Below are positions 1 through 7,719 of a stretch of DNA of 64,000 nt, piece by piece. The notes under the pieces are model-generated. The model was not told the DNA's origin, ran no database searches, and worked only from the letters and a program-made list of their open reading frames with translations. Each line of letters begins with the position of its first letter. Within the stretch, counting starts at the first letter, position 1. The stretch is from Olivibacter sp. SDN3 (GTDB lineage Bacteria > Bacteroidota > Bacteroidia > Sphingobacteriales > Sphingobacteriaceae). The position numbers and the translations under genes are program-made. Where the stretch lies: contig NZ_CP060497.1 in NCBI RefSeq assembly GCF_014334135.1, forward strand, positions 4,402,001 through 4,466,000, in the 5' to 3' direction.

Positions 1-385
1 TCTGTGGGTATTCGCCGAATTTAATGATGAGGTTGAATGGTAACTTGGCAATATGTTCTTCCAATGTGTACTGAAAAGTTTCAAAGCACATTCCTACGCT
101 GATCGTGGGCCGTTCCGATTGCGAACGCCGGTGAAAGTGCTGTTCGGCGTTTTCGAGCTTCTTGAGCGGCTCAAGGATGAAGTTGTATAAGATCTTTCCT
201 TTTTCTGTCGGTACCATGCGTCTGGCCGACCGGTCAAAGAGCTTGTAACCCGTGTACGCTTCCAATGAATTGAGATGTAGGCTCACCCCGGGTTGGGATA
301 TGTAAAGCGCCTGCGCGGCAGCAGATAAAGTGCCGGTTTCGTAAATCGCCCTGAACGTACGAAACCATTCCAAGTTACTTTGCAT
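1..385 (-). CDS. LysR-family transcriptional regulator (C-terminus beyond window)
   Basis: The first 128 residues are present and the gene runs off the left edge. They hold a winged helix-turn-helix of the LysR type: an N-terminal WFRTFRAIYETGTLSAAAQ segment, then the SQPGVSLHLNSLE recognition helix and a LFDRSARRMVPTEKG wing. After residue 90 the effector-binding domain begins (TISVGMCFE). The gene is divergent from the quinone-reductase gene, 95 bp away, the usual arrangement for a LysR protein that controls its neighbour. Effector and target are inferred from position only. Confidence 0.9.
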   Translation of the reverse strand, partial: MQSNLEWFRTFRAIYETGTLSAAAQALYISQPGVSLHLNSLEAYTGYKLFDRSARRMVPTEKGKILYNFILEPLKKLENAEQHFHRRSQSERPTISVGMCFETFQYTLEEHIAKLPFNLIIKFGEYPQ

Positions 386-437
386 TTCTATAATTTTTAT
401 GATACAAATATATAATTTAAATTATTTTTATTATAAA

Positions 438-445
438 TAACTTTG
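438..445 (+). promoter_or_regulatory. Bacteroidota -7 promoter box
   Basis: TAACTTTG matches the Bacteroidota consensus TAnnTTTG and lies 35 bp before the preferred quinone-reductase start codon, in the AT-rich gap shared with the divergent LysR gene. No clear -33 TTTG is visible. Confidence 0.45.
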
Positions 446-480
446 GAAGATCTTTGCTTCATAACAAAATGGGAATTTTT

Positions 481-1122
481 ATGGAAAAGATATTTGTCAT
501 CAATGGAGGGCAGCAATTCGCCCATTCAGGCGGAAAATTCAATAAAACATTAACTGAATTGGACAGGGAGTTTTTTACACCTGAAAACGGCTTTCAGTTA
601 CAAATAACCGATATCAACGATGAATACGATCTCATGGAGGAAGTGGAGAAATATGTATGGGCAGACGTGGTTATCTATCATTTCCCGATATGGTGGTTTT
701 CGGTACCTTTCAAACTGAAGAAATACATTGACGAAGTGTTTACAGCGGGCCATCGCAAGGGACTGTATTACAGCGACGGACGAAAAATCGATACTCCCCA
801 TCTCAATTATGGCAAGGGTGGCTCACTACATGGGCGAAAGTATATGGTCATCTCCACATGGAATGCACCGGAAACGGCGTTCACATTGCCGGGAGAATTT
901 TTTGGGCAGACCAGCGTGGATGACGGTGTGCTTTTTGGTTTCCATCACATGAACGCTTTCCTTTCACTGGAACGGCTACCCGGCATACATTTCCACGACC
1001 TCGAAAAGAATGTCACACAGGAGCAGGTGGACGACTATAAGCAAAGATACATGGAACATCTAAGGCAAACGTTCGTTTTCGAAAGATCACTTACGGATGG
1101 AGCACATTTATCAGCGAATTGA
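481..1122 (+). CDS. mdaB: NAD(P)H:quinone oxidoreductase, MdaB-like (flavodoxin fold)
   Basis: 213 residues from ATG 481; in-frame TTG 454 and ATG 469 would add weakly supported residues. The sequence has the flavodoxin-like NAD(P)H dehydrogenase layout: an N-terminal NGGQQFAHSGGKFN phosphate-binding loop, YHFPIWWFSVPFKLKKYID in the middle, and a downstream LPGEFFGQTSVDDGVLFGFH segment. MdaB enzymes use FAD and NAD(P)H for two-electron reduction of quinones, avoiding semiquinone and superoxide. The gene is followed by an epimerase-like reductase and a YgiN-like monooxygenase. In Escherichia coli mdaB and ygiN are neighbours in a quinone redox pair, which supports the call. Likely regulator: the divergent LysR protein. 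Confidence 0.85.
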   Translation: MEKIFVINGGQQFAHSGGKFNKTLTELDREFFTPENGFQLQITDINDEYDLMEEVEKYVWADVVIYHFPIWWFSVPFKLKKYIDEVFTAGHRKGLYYSDGRKIDTPHLNYGKGGSLHGRKYMVISTWNAPETAFTLPGEFFGQTSVDDGVLFGFHHMNAFLSLERLPGIHFHDLEKNVTQEQVDDYKQRYMEHLRQTFVFERSLTDGAHLSAN

Positions 1123-1178
1123 CAGACAAACAGATTTTTTTTCATATTCGGAAACAAGGACTATTTATTCAAATAAAA

Positions 1179-2072
1179 ATGAACATACATCATATATTCA
1201 TCACCGGAATCACAGGTTATATAGGCGGTACGGTTGCGGTTAAACTAAAGAAAAAAGGATACCGGGTCAGCGGCCTTGTGCGTAAAGAAGATGATCTGCG
1301 GCGACTGCGGGAATTGGGCATAACAGGTGTTCTGGGGAATATACATAACGAGGACTTGCTCAAAGATGCTATTCAAGATGTTGATGCTATTATCCATACG
1401 GCAGAATCAGCAGACGACGCGTATTCGGCAGATAGTCTTATCCGGTTACTGGAAGACACGCATAAAACCTTGATCGTGACTTCGGGATCGGCCATTTTGG
1501 GTGGAAAGGAAAACGGAGACGCCAACCCCTTCGTGTATACAGAAGATATTCCCCTACAGCCTCGATTGGAAATGGTTTCCCGTGTTTTGCTCAATCAATT
1601 CGTGCAACAGGCCGCACACAGAGGAGTCAGGAGTATCGTCATTGTCCCAACGATGGTCTATGGTGAGGGACTCGGTCTGAAAAAAGATAGCATACAGCTG
1701 CCTGCCCTCATCGATTTTTCCAAAGAAATGGGCTTCGGTATATATTTCGGTAAAGGGCTGAACCGTTGGTCTAACGTGCATATTGAAGACCTGGCCGATC
1801 TCTACGTGCTTGCCCTGGAAAAGGCTAAGCCGGGATCGTTGTACTATACCGAAAATGGTTCTTCGACGCTCAGGGAACTAGCCGAAAGCATCAGCGAAAG
1901 GCTTAATCTCAGCCCAGCCCGTTCGGTCAGTGTACAGGTGGCCCTTGACCGTTTCGGGCCCGCGGGAGGATATTTCGGTTTTGCTTCCAATAGCCTTTGC
2001 AATGCAGATAAAGCACGGAAGGAATTGGGTTGGAATCCATATCATTCTTCGATTATCCCATTCATCAACTAA
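1179..2072 (+). CDS. NAD(P)-dependent epimerase/dehydratase, extended SDR
   Basis: 297 residues from ATG 1179; the frame is open to about 1119, but the upstream stretch overlaps the end of the previous gene and shows no family similarity. The N-terminus carries the Rossmann motif TGITGYIGG of extended short-chain dehydrogenases, followed by a VDAIIHTAES strand and a VPTMVYGEGLG segment typical of NAD-dependent epimerases. The canonical YxxxK is not obvious, so catalytic activity is uncertain. It sits 56 bp after the quinone reductase and 12 bp before the monooxygenase, suggesting one transcript. Substrate unknown. Confidence 0.8.
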   Translation: MNIHHIFITGITGYIGGTVAVKLKKKGYRVSGLVRKEDDLRRLRELGITGVLGNIHNEDLLKDAIQDVDAIIHTAESADDAYSADSLIRLLEDTHKTLIVTSGSAILGGKENGDANPFVYTEDIPLQPRLEMVSRVLLNQFVQQAAHRGVRSIVIVPTMVYGEGLGLKKDSIQLPALIDFSKEMGFGIYFGKGLNRWSNVHIEDLADLYVLALEKAKPGSLYYTENGSSTLRELAESISERLNLSPARSVSVQVALDRFGPAGGYFGFASNSLCNADKARKELGWNPYHSSIIPFIN

Positions 2073-2084
2073 AAAAATATAACT

Positions 2085-2369
2085 ATGATCTATATCACCG
2101 CAATAGTCAAGAGCAAACCCAAATTTGTCGACGAAGTAAAATCCATACTAGACAACATGGTCATACAGTCCAGAAAGGAAGAAGCCTGTATCCGCTACGA
2201 CCTGCACCAAGGGATGGACAACGAAAGCCTGTTCGTCTTCTATGAAATATGGCAAAATCAGGCAGGGTTAGATCGACATAATGAACAACCTTATATAAAA
2301 GCGTTCGGAGCATCGGTCCCGGAGAAATTAGAGGAGGTCCCGACGATTTATTTAACCCGAAAACTGTAA
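2085..2369 (+). CDS. Antibiotic-biosynthesis-monooxygenase-fold protein (YgiN-like)
   Basis: A 94-residue single-domain protein of the ABM fold: an MIYITAIVKSKPKFVDEV first strand/helix, YDLHQGMDNESLFVFYEIW in the middle, and a C-terminal LEEVPTIYLTRKL strand. Family members form ferredoxin-like dimers. YgiN in E. coli oxidises quinols and is thought to cycle with MdaB. Presence two genes after an MdaB homologue argues for the same quinone cycle here, although this is an inference from synteny and fold. The gene is 12 bp after the preceding reductase, so it is probably the last cistron of the operon. Confidence 0.8.
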   Translation: MIYITAIVKSKPKFVDEVKSILDNMVIQSRKEEACIRYDLHQGMDNESLFVFYEIWQNQAGLDRHNEQPYIKAFGASVPEKLEEVPTIYLTRKL

Positions 2370-2420
2370 GTCACCTCACGATGTTCTATTTTTCAGCTTA
2401 GATTTATCTGGAAACAATAA

Positions 2421-2894
2421 TCATAGCCACATCCCGACCCGTTGGCGGTAGTGGGTGTATTCGGCACCGAAATCACGCATCAAACGGGGCTCTTCAAAAT
2501 ACCTTATGAAGATATTGAACAGGATAAAAATAATCAGTGTATAAGCCCATAACACGCCCGACCCGAAGAAAAAACCCTCACCGATCAACATCAGCATGAT
2601 ACCGACATACATCGGGTTTCGGGAGTATCTGTAAAGCCCCTGCACCACCAGCTTTTTCGTAGGGTCTGCAGGTGATAAAGTGCCTCGGCCGTAAATGGCG
2701 AAGCTTCCGATACAGACCAGCATGATGATGAATCCAAATACGAATACCGCCAATGCGGCAAAATGCCGTAAGTTAAAAGGTTCCCCAAGGGCTTGCGTAA
2801 TCCTGTTTCCAAGGATCAGGTAAGGCAACAATGCCGCTACAACACCCGGCTGTAAAATCGTGAAGAGCAGGTTTCTGAAAAACAATGATATCAT
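2421..2894 (-). CDS. Isoprenylcysteine carboxyl methyltransferase-family membrane protein
   Basis: 157 residues with four or five hydrophobic segments. The C-terminal half carries the signature of the ICMT/phospholipid methyltransferase family: QGLYRYSRNPMYVG followed by YFEEPRLMRDFGAEYTHYRQ, which binds S-adenosylmethionine at the membrane face. Bacterial homologues have mostly unknown substrates. It is convergent with the quinone operon and stands alone; a second, more distant member of the family lies in the metal island at 46122-46724. Confidence 0.8.
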   Translation of the reverse strand: MISLFFRNLLFTILQPGVVAALLPYLILGNRITQALGEPFNLRHFAALAVFVFGFIIMLVCIGSFAIYGRGTLSPADPTKKLVVQGLYRYSRNPMYVGIMLMLIGEGFFFGSGVLWAYTLIIFILFNIFIRYFEEPRLMRDFGAEYTHYRQRVGMWL

Positions 2895-3126
2895 AATCGT
2901 TTGCGGTTAAAGGTCAATGGTTCTCTTGCCATTACAAATATATGGCGAAAGGCGGTTAAAGTAAAACAGGTCAATACCGACTCATGACACAATGCCAGTG
3001 GGACATATGTGCTCTTCGAGCTTGTTCTCGACCATTTCCACGGATTCGTTGAGTGCAGTCGAAAAGGGTTCAGCTCATAAAATTAGGTCATGTGAGTCAA
3101 CGGGAAAAATTTTTATAAAAAATTGT

Positions 3127-3142
3127 GTAGTTAAATAACTAC
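3127..3142. promoter_or_regulatory. Palindromic operator candidate for the ArsR-family gene
   Basis: GTAGTTA-AA-TAACTAC is a perfect 7-bp inverted repeat with a 2-bp spacer, 30 bp before the ArsR-type start codon. ArsR proteins are dimeric winged-helix repressors that bind such palindromes and usually autoregulate. Assignment to this regulator is inferred from position. Confidence 0.5.
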
Positions 3143-3171
3143 ATTTATATTTATAGCCAAATGACTTCGTA

Positions 3172-3492
3172 ATGAATTTAAGACGAGATGTTTTCCAAGC
3201 CATTGCCGACCCTACAAGAAGAGCAATACTTCTGTTGGTTGCTTCGCAATCCATGACCGCAGGCACTATTGCTTCAAACTTTGGCACCGCCAGACCAACG
3301 GTTTCCAAACACCTGCAGATTTTGACCGAGTGTGAACTGTTAAAACCCGAACAAAACGGAAGGGAAATTTATTACCACCTCAACCCTCAAAAAATGAAAG
3401 AAATAGCTGAATTCATTGAACCGTTCCGCAAAATGTGGGATGACAGATTCAACAAACTGGAAGCTATAATGAAAAATTATAAAAATGACTAA
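3172..3492 (+). CDS. ArsR-family winged-helix transcriptional regulator (SdpR/YczG type)
   Basis: 106 residues. The N-terminus reads [20 protein letters not shown], followed by the recognition segment [13 protein letters not shown] and a wing with [16 protein letters not shown], typical of ArsR repressors. No cysteine metal-sensing pair is present, so this is the non-metal type that usually controls SRPBCC/AHSA1 and DoxX genes. It is directly followed by a fragment that looks like the start of an AHSA1 gene and by a YdeI-family gene, matching that habit. A palindrome 30 bp upstream is a likely autoregulatory site. Confidence 0.88.
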   Translation: MNLRRDVFQAIADPTRRAILLLVASQSMTAGTIASNFGTARPTVSKHLQILTECELLKPEQNGREIYYHLNPQKMKEIAEFIEPFRKMWDDRFNKLEAIMKNYKND

Positions 3493-3494
3493 AT

Positions 3495-3585
3495 ATGGAA
3501 CAAAAAACAAAAATCAATGTCGAAGAAGGTAAACAGGAACTTACAATTACAGAAGAATCATTTTGGACAAAAATTAGACCTACTT
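3495..3585 (+). pseudogene. Possible 5' remnant of an AHSA1/SRPBCC gene
   Basis: An ATG 2 bp after the ArsR stop opens a frame beginning MEQKTKINVEEGKQELTIT, which resembles the start of AHSA1/SRPBCC-domain proteins that commonly follow this ArsR type. Similarity stops after about 19 residues, and the frame then runs into the next gene in a different phase and ends at 3674. A deletion that removed most of the AHSA1 gene would explain this. The identification rests on a short stretch and on synteny. Confidence 0.4.
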
Positions 3586-4167
3586 ATGAACACACAAGCA
3601 GAACGCTTTTTCGAGAAAGCCAAAAAATGGAAAGAAGAATTTCATTTGTTGCGGGAAATCATCCGCGAAAATAAATCGCTCAAAGAAGATTATAAATGGA
3701 TGCATCCCTGTTATACCTTCCAAGGTAAAAACATTGTACTTATTCACGGATTTAAGGAATATTGTGCATTGCTGTTTCACAAAGGCGCTTTGATAAAAGA
3801 CACAAAAGACGTTTTAATACAGCAAACAGAAAATGTGCAGTCAGCAAGGCAAATCAGATTTACCGATGTCGAACAAATCATAAAGCTGAAACCTGTTATC
3901 AGGGATTACATCAACGAAGCGGTTGAAATTGAAAAATCCGGGAAAAAGGTGGAAATGAAAAAAGTTGCCGACTATCCCATCCCTGAGGAATTTCAGCGAG
4001 CTTTAGACGAAGACAAAGCGTTGACTAAAGCGTTCCATTCATTAACATCGGGACGACAAAAAGGATATTTATTCTATTTCAACCAGGCCAAACAGTCCAA
4101 AACACGAGAAGCGAGAATTGAAAAATACTATCAGCACATTTTAGACGGGAAAGGAATTGATGATTAA
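3586..4167 (+). CDS. YdeI-family protein (DUF1801-like plus C-terminal OmdA-like region)
   Basis: 193 residues from ATG 3586; the frame opens at 3517 but upstream residues derive from the truncated preceding gene. Family features are the start MNTQAERFFEKAKKWKEE, a central YKWMHPCYTFQGKNIVLIHG motif of the DUF1801 fold, and a C-terminal PEEFQRALDEDKALTKAFHSL with TSGRQKGYLFYFNQAKQSKT, typical of YdeI/OmdA proteins. The biochemical role is not established; a Bacillus homologue has been linked to survival of antimicrobial peptides. It is probably co-transcribed with the ArsR gene. Confidence 0.75.
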   Translation: MNTQAERFFEKAKKWKEEFHLLREIIRENKSLKEDYKWMHPCYTFQGKNIVLIHGFKEYCALLFHKGALIKDTKDVLIQQTENVQSARQIRFTDVEQIIKLKPVIRDYINEAVEIEKSGKKVEMKKVADYPIPEEFQRALDEDKALTKAFHSLTSGRQKGYLFYFNQAKQSKTREARIEKYYQHILDGKGIDD

Positions 4168-4689
4168 ATAAACATCCAAAGAAAGCCAGTTAATATGGGA
4201 TTGAAGCCACTTACAAAAAAACAGAAAAGCCCGGCTTTTTGGGATTGCCGGACCTTTCAAATCAACCTAAACCTCAACAAAGATAACAAAGCATCAGCAG
4301 CCAGCCAAGGCGGTCCGGTCACATCTCCGTCAACAAAAGTGAAAATTACTTTTGCAATGCCAGATAGTTAGAATGGTAACGAGTTTGGCAGCAATTAGGT
4401 TATCCTTGAAAACATTAATCCAGCTATGGCACAATACTAATTACAATAAGAGCAGCTTTTTATGTTTACCGCCGCAAAGTACTGATTAACTGTTATTAAT
4501 TCAGGAACCCCCTGATCAGCTTCAAAACCTCATCGAATTCAAAAATTCCCAATCAAGCATCCATAATTCCGGACTGACCCTGGGTAATATTTCTTCGGGT
4601 AGTTCACCGAAGTATTGATTCTTTACACCTTCTTCACTCAAGAAACCAGCGGATCATATTTAACCGCGTTCAAAATGGTCTCATACGAC
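4168..4689. other. Gene-poor stretch with degraded DNA
   Basis: No convincing gene is present. On the minus strand a 38-codon open end (stop at 4522-4524, containing GELPEEILPRVSP) looks like the tail of an unrecognised protein. The rest is AT-rich and has stops in all frames. The stretch borders an rteC remnant, so it is probably a scar of rearrangement. Confidence 0.4.
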
Positions 4690-4802
4690 TATAGTATACG
4701 GCAGCATCTCGGTCGAGCAGTCCGCAAGGAAGGTTTCAATATCCAATTCGTTGATTGCCGTTTCCAACCTGTCCAGTGTTTCGTTGTGAAATTTTTCCAA
4801 TC
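4690..4802 (-). pseudogene. rteC: rteC 5' remnant
   Basis: Read on the minus strand this gives (L)EKFHNETLDRLETAINELDIE, which matches the start of the three full RteC proteins in the window, then diverges after about 30 residues. The start codon is TTG where the intact copies have ATG. It is the first of several rteC pieces that sit at module boundaries. Confidence 0.75.
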
Positions 4803-4852
4803 AGTTATTTTGGAATCCTAATGTATGGATGGTTAACAGAAGTGACTAGAGG

Positions 4853-5341
4853 TTATACTGATTTATTAATTTTCTTTTGCTTCCTAAATTGAGAAATAGA
4901 GCCTACAATAAATAGTACCAAAAGAGCAAGGAGCGTTTTGCCAATGACTGGATCACTAATATCCTTTGCCAAAGGATGTCCAATTGGAATACGGGTAAAT
5001 GTTTCATTAACTGTAGGAACTAACGATAAGAAAAAACTAAAGGAAAGAAGAAAGTTTTCAAAATAGCGGGCCTTAATGTGTCCCTTTCTTTTGGAATAGA
5101 GAAAATACGCTATTAGTATTAAAATTATGATAATTAAGGAAAAAGCATGTCCCGGGTTAAATCCGCCATGTTTAGATAATCCTAAAGCTGTTAGTGAAGT
5201 AACAAGTGTACCATAAAAATAGATCTTGCCAATAAGTTGGCTTAAGTCAATTCTACCACTTCTTATAAAAGCAATAACTGCAGCAACAATAGCAACAATA
5301 CCTATGACCGTATGAAAAATTCCTAAATTTGATAGTCCCAT
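4853..5341 (-). CDS. Four-helix integral membrane protein, unknown function
   Basis: 162 residues from ATG 5341; an upstream in-frame ATG at 5392 would add a charged leader and is less likely. Four hydrophobic segments are visible: FHTVIGIVAIVAAVIAFI, IYFYGTLVTSLTALGL, FSLIIIILILIAYFLY and GKTLLALLVLFIVGSI. The HPLAKDISDP loop precedes the last helix. I do not recognise the family beyond a general resemblance to small four-helix inner-membrane proteins. It is separated from the upstream AraC gene by a strong terminator, so it should have its own promoter. Confidence 0.65.
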   Translation of the reverse strand: MGLSNLGIFHTVIGIVAIVAAVIAFIRSGRIDLSQLIGKIYFYGTLVTSLTALGLSKHGGFNPGHAFSLIIIILILIAYFLYSKRKGHIKARYFENFLLSFSFFLSLVPTVNETFTRIPIGHPLAKDISDPVIGKTLLALLVLFIVGSISQFRKQKKINKSV

Positions 5342-5449
5342 TATTTTAATTTTTAAATTTGAATGTCTTTTATTGATATTGCAAAATTGCAATACAAAAA
5401 ACAGAATGGTTTTGTAGATTAGCTCAATTATTTGGCAATATGGTTCAAA

Positions 5450-5493
5450 AAAAAGGCATACCTAAAAAGTGCGAATTTTAGGTATGCCTTTTT
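5450..5493 (-). terminator. Rho-independent terminator of the AraC gene
   Basis: AAAAAGGCATACCTAAAA and its exact complement form a long stem around a short loop, followed on the minus strand by a run of eight T. It lies about 70 bp past the AraC stop codon. A T-run is also present on the + strand, so it may work in both directions. Confidence 0.8.
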
Positions 5494-5565
5494 ACCATGC
5501 TTTTAAGGCATATTTTTTTAAAAAATTTATAGCTAACTAATTCTACTAATCTATTGTATTCACCA

Positions 5566-6546
5566 TTACTTATTATTTAGTTTTAACCGGTAATTTGTAG
5601 GTGTAATGTCGTATTTATCACGAAAACTTTTAGTGAAATTAGCCAAATCGTTAAATCCGCAATCAAAGGCGATGTCTGTAATACGTTCATCAGAAATTAA
5701 AAGTAACTCGGCAGCCCTCTCCAATCTTTTAGTTTTAATATAATTGGCCGGCGAATCATTGTACAATTTTTTAAATTCCCTTTTAAACGAAGAAACACTT
5801 AAATTGGTTTGTTGTGCCAACTCCTCAATACCAATCTGTAAAAACAGATTTGCTTCTACAATTTGTTTGAAAGTATAGGTGATTGGCGAAAAAAGTTGAG
5901 ATAATATTACCTGTATGGTTTCGGCATTTCGTGTCTGCGATAATAAAAGGATGATTTCTTTCAATTTTAAAATCAAAATTTCATCACTTACCAAAGATGG
6001 ATTTTCAAAATAAAACAATAATCCCTCAATATATTTTTTGATTAGAAACTCATTATTTACTATTTCGCTTGACTGGTTGGTTACCTTATTCTGTGGTTGC
6101 TGAAAGAGAATAGGGAATTCTCTTTGATAAACCTTCTTTAATATATCCGAATGAAAAGTAACTATTACAATTTCCCCATTGCTGTTTAAATTTGATTCGT
6201 GTATTCGTCTTCCCGAGTGTATGCAGTTTAGCAATAATGAATAATTGGTAGGAATATTAATATGCTCATCATCAAATTGATATTGCATCTCACCTGCTAA
6301 CATATATAAAAAGCAAGCTTGTTCCGAAACAGGGAAAATAAATTCAAAAGGCGATTTTAAAACCACCTTTTGGATTAGAGTTTTCCCATACAAATCAATT
6401 TTTTTGTAGTCAGTAACCATTTGTTTTAAAATATTCTCCTTGTCCTCCCAGCCGTATTTATCAATCGATTTGCAGACCGTTGTTTTACAATGATAACCAA
6501 TGTTTATGTTTTGTCGATGGTGCAAGATTAGAAGCACAATGCTCAT
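5566..6546 (-). CDS. AraC-family transcriptional regulator
   Basis: 326 residues from the longest start; an internal ATG at 6420 would give 285 residues and is also plausible. The C-terminal hundred residues hold the two helix-turn-helix motifs of AraC/XylS proteins: IEELAQQTNLSVSSFKREFK and ITDIAFDCGFNDLANFTKSF, closing with YDITPTNYR. The N-terminal region has a cupin-like ligand-binding character (HSGRRIHESNLNSNGEIVIV). The ligand is unknown. It ends at a strong terminator and has no clear enzyme partner in the same transcript. Confidence 0.85.
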   Translation of the reverse strand: MSIVLLILHHRQNINIGYHCKTTVCKSIDKYGWEDKENILKQMVTDYKKIDLYGKTLIQKVVLKSPFEFIFPVSEQACFLYMLAGEMQYQFDDEHINIPTNYSLLLNCIHSGRRIHESNLNSNGEIVIVTFHSDILKKVYQREFPILFQQPQNKVTNQSSEIVNNEFLIKKYIEGLLFYFENPSLVSDEILILKLKEIILLLSQTRNAETIQVILSQLFSPITYTFKQIVEANLFLQIGIEELAQQTNLSVSSFKREFKKLYNDSPANYIKTKRLERAAELLLISDERITDIAFDCGFNDLANFTKSFRDKYDITPTNYRLKLNNK

Positions 6547-6743
6547 TCAACATTACGCTAAATTTAGCAAAATTTTTTGGACGAGCATTGCAAGCCTACT
6601 GTAGTGAAACAGCTGTTAATCCAACTGACCTCTCACCGTCGTCATGTAACAGACTTTCGGATTGTTCAGGTTCTTCATGAGACTGTTTCTGTAAGCTTTT
6701 TAAATTGTTCGATTGTGGCAATAATCTAAAATTTTATTGATTT

Positions 6744-6777
6744 TTTGCTTTTATTTGAAACAACATAAATATCTTTG
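6744..6777 (+). promoter_or_regulatory. Promoter of the marR-arr operon
   Basis: TTTG at 6744-6747 and TATCTTTG at 6770-6777 match the Bacteroidota -33 and -7 elements with 22 bp between them. The predicted start of transcription falls inside the palindrome at 6778-6796. Confidence 0.6.
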
Positions 6778-6796
6778 TAACTAAGACAATTAGTTA
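6778..6796. promoter_or_regulatory. Candidate MarR operator overlapping the transcription start
   Basis: TAACTAA-GACAA-TTAGTTA is a perfect 7-bp inverted repeat with a 5-bp spacer, directly downstream of the -7 box and 12 bp before the marR start codon. Size and position fit a MarR dimer site that would block the promoter. Binding by the adjacent gene product is inferred. Confidence 0.6.
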
Positions 6797-6807
6797 AAGA
6801 GGTAAAA

Positions 6808-7260
6808 ATGGGTAAGGATTTAATAATTGAAGTAAGAAAGCTAAGCCAGCTCTATGCTTATACATCTATTCAAATGCACGAAACCATTGCCAGACAAGCT
6901 GGCTTTTCAGGAACTGACCACAAATACCTGGGATTTTTTTTACAAAAGGGAAAGTTGACGGCAGGAGAACTTGCAGGTTTAACAGGATTGACCACAGGGG
7001 CAGTAACAGGCTTAATAGACAGATTTGAAAAAAAGAAATTGGTAACAAGGCAATATGATAAAAGTGACAGGCGAAAAGTCTTTATCGTTCCGGATACCAA
7101 AAAGATAACGGCACTTTTTGAACCCTTTTATAAAGCATTTCAAAAAGAAACGGAGGATTTGCTCGCTTCTTTTTCGGATACTGAAATCAATATCATTAAA
7201 TCGTACCTGCTAAAAAACACAGAATTAATGAGCGTAACAAAAAATAAGTTTAATAAATAA
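6808..7260 (+). CDS. MarR-family transcriptional regulator
   Basis: 150 residues with the MarR winged helix: a LTAGELAGLTGLTTGAVTGL helix-turn-helix, then RFEKKKLVTRQYDKSDRRK, the DxRR-type wing that contacts DNA, and flanking dimerisation helices. The gene stops 2 bp before the arr start, so the two are surely co-transcribed. MarR proteins often respond to phenolic or antibiotic ligands; the pairing with a rifamycin-inactivating enzyme suggests drug-inducible resistance, which is an inference. A palindrome at the predicted transcription start is a likely autoregulatory site. Confidence 0.88.
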   Translation: MGKDLIIEVRKLSQLYAYTSIQMHETIARQAGFSGTDHKYLGFFLQKGKLTAGELAGLTGLTTGAVTGLIDRFEKKKLVTRQYDKSDRRKVFIVPDTKKITALFEPFYKAFQKETEDLLASFSDTEINIIKSYLLKNTELMSVTKNKFNK

Positions 7261-7262
7261 TT

Positions 7263-7697
7263 ATGAACGACATCAAATCAAATACGCCTGCTCAAAGTCC
7301 GTTTTCGCAAACGTACTTCCACGGAACCAAAGCCGACCTTAAAATAGGCGACTATATCGAAACCGGAATTAACTCAAATTACGGGCAAAACAATAAAGCG
7401 AATTACATCTATCTGACTGCAACTTTAGACGCTGCTATCTGGGGGGCAGAGCTTGCCTTAGGTGAAGGCAGAGAAAGAATTTACTTGGTAGAGACGACCG
7501 GTTCATTAGAAGACGACCCCAATTTAACTGACAAAAAATTCAAAGGCAATCCGACGATGTCCTACCGCTCAAAGCATCCTTTTAAGGTTGTAGGAGAAAT
7601 TACCATTTGGCAAAGGCATCCGTCGGAACAGGTAAAAGCAATGAAAGAACATTTAGCGAAGCTCAAAGAACAGGGTATTGAGGCAATAGAAGATTAA
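7263..7697 (+). CDS. arr: Rifampin ADP-ribosyltransferase
   Basis: 144 residues, the usual Arr length. It transfers ADP-ribose from NAD+ to a hydroxyl of the rifamycin ansa chain, inactivating the drug in the cytoplasm. The family residues line up with those known for mycobacterial Arr (H19, Y49, D84) shifted by one: H20 in YFHGTKADLKIGD, Y50 in NYIYLTA, and D85 in LEDDPNLT. The GNPTMSYRSKHPFKVVG block is also characteristic. It follows a marR gene with a 2-bp gap. Arr genes travel on integrons and genomic islands, in keeping with this mobile region. Confidence 0.93.
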   Translation: MNDIKSNTPAQSPFSQTYFHGTKADLKIGDYIETGINSNYGQNNKANYIYLTATLDAAIWGAELALGEGRERIYLVETTGSLEDDPNLTDKKFKGNPTMSYRSKHPFKVVGEITIWQRHPSEQVKAMKEHLAKLKEQGIEAIED

Positions 7698-7719
7698 GAT
7701 TACTGCGATAACCAACATA

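Noticed and set aside
4615-4821. Plus-strand open frame of 68 codons
   Set aside because: It is antisense to the rteC remnant at 4690-4802 and resembles no protein.
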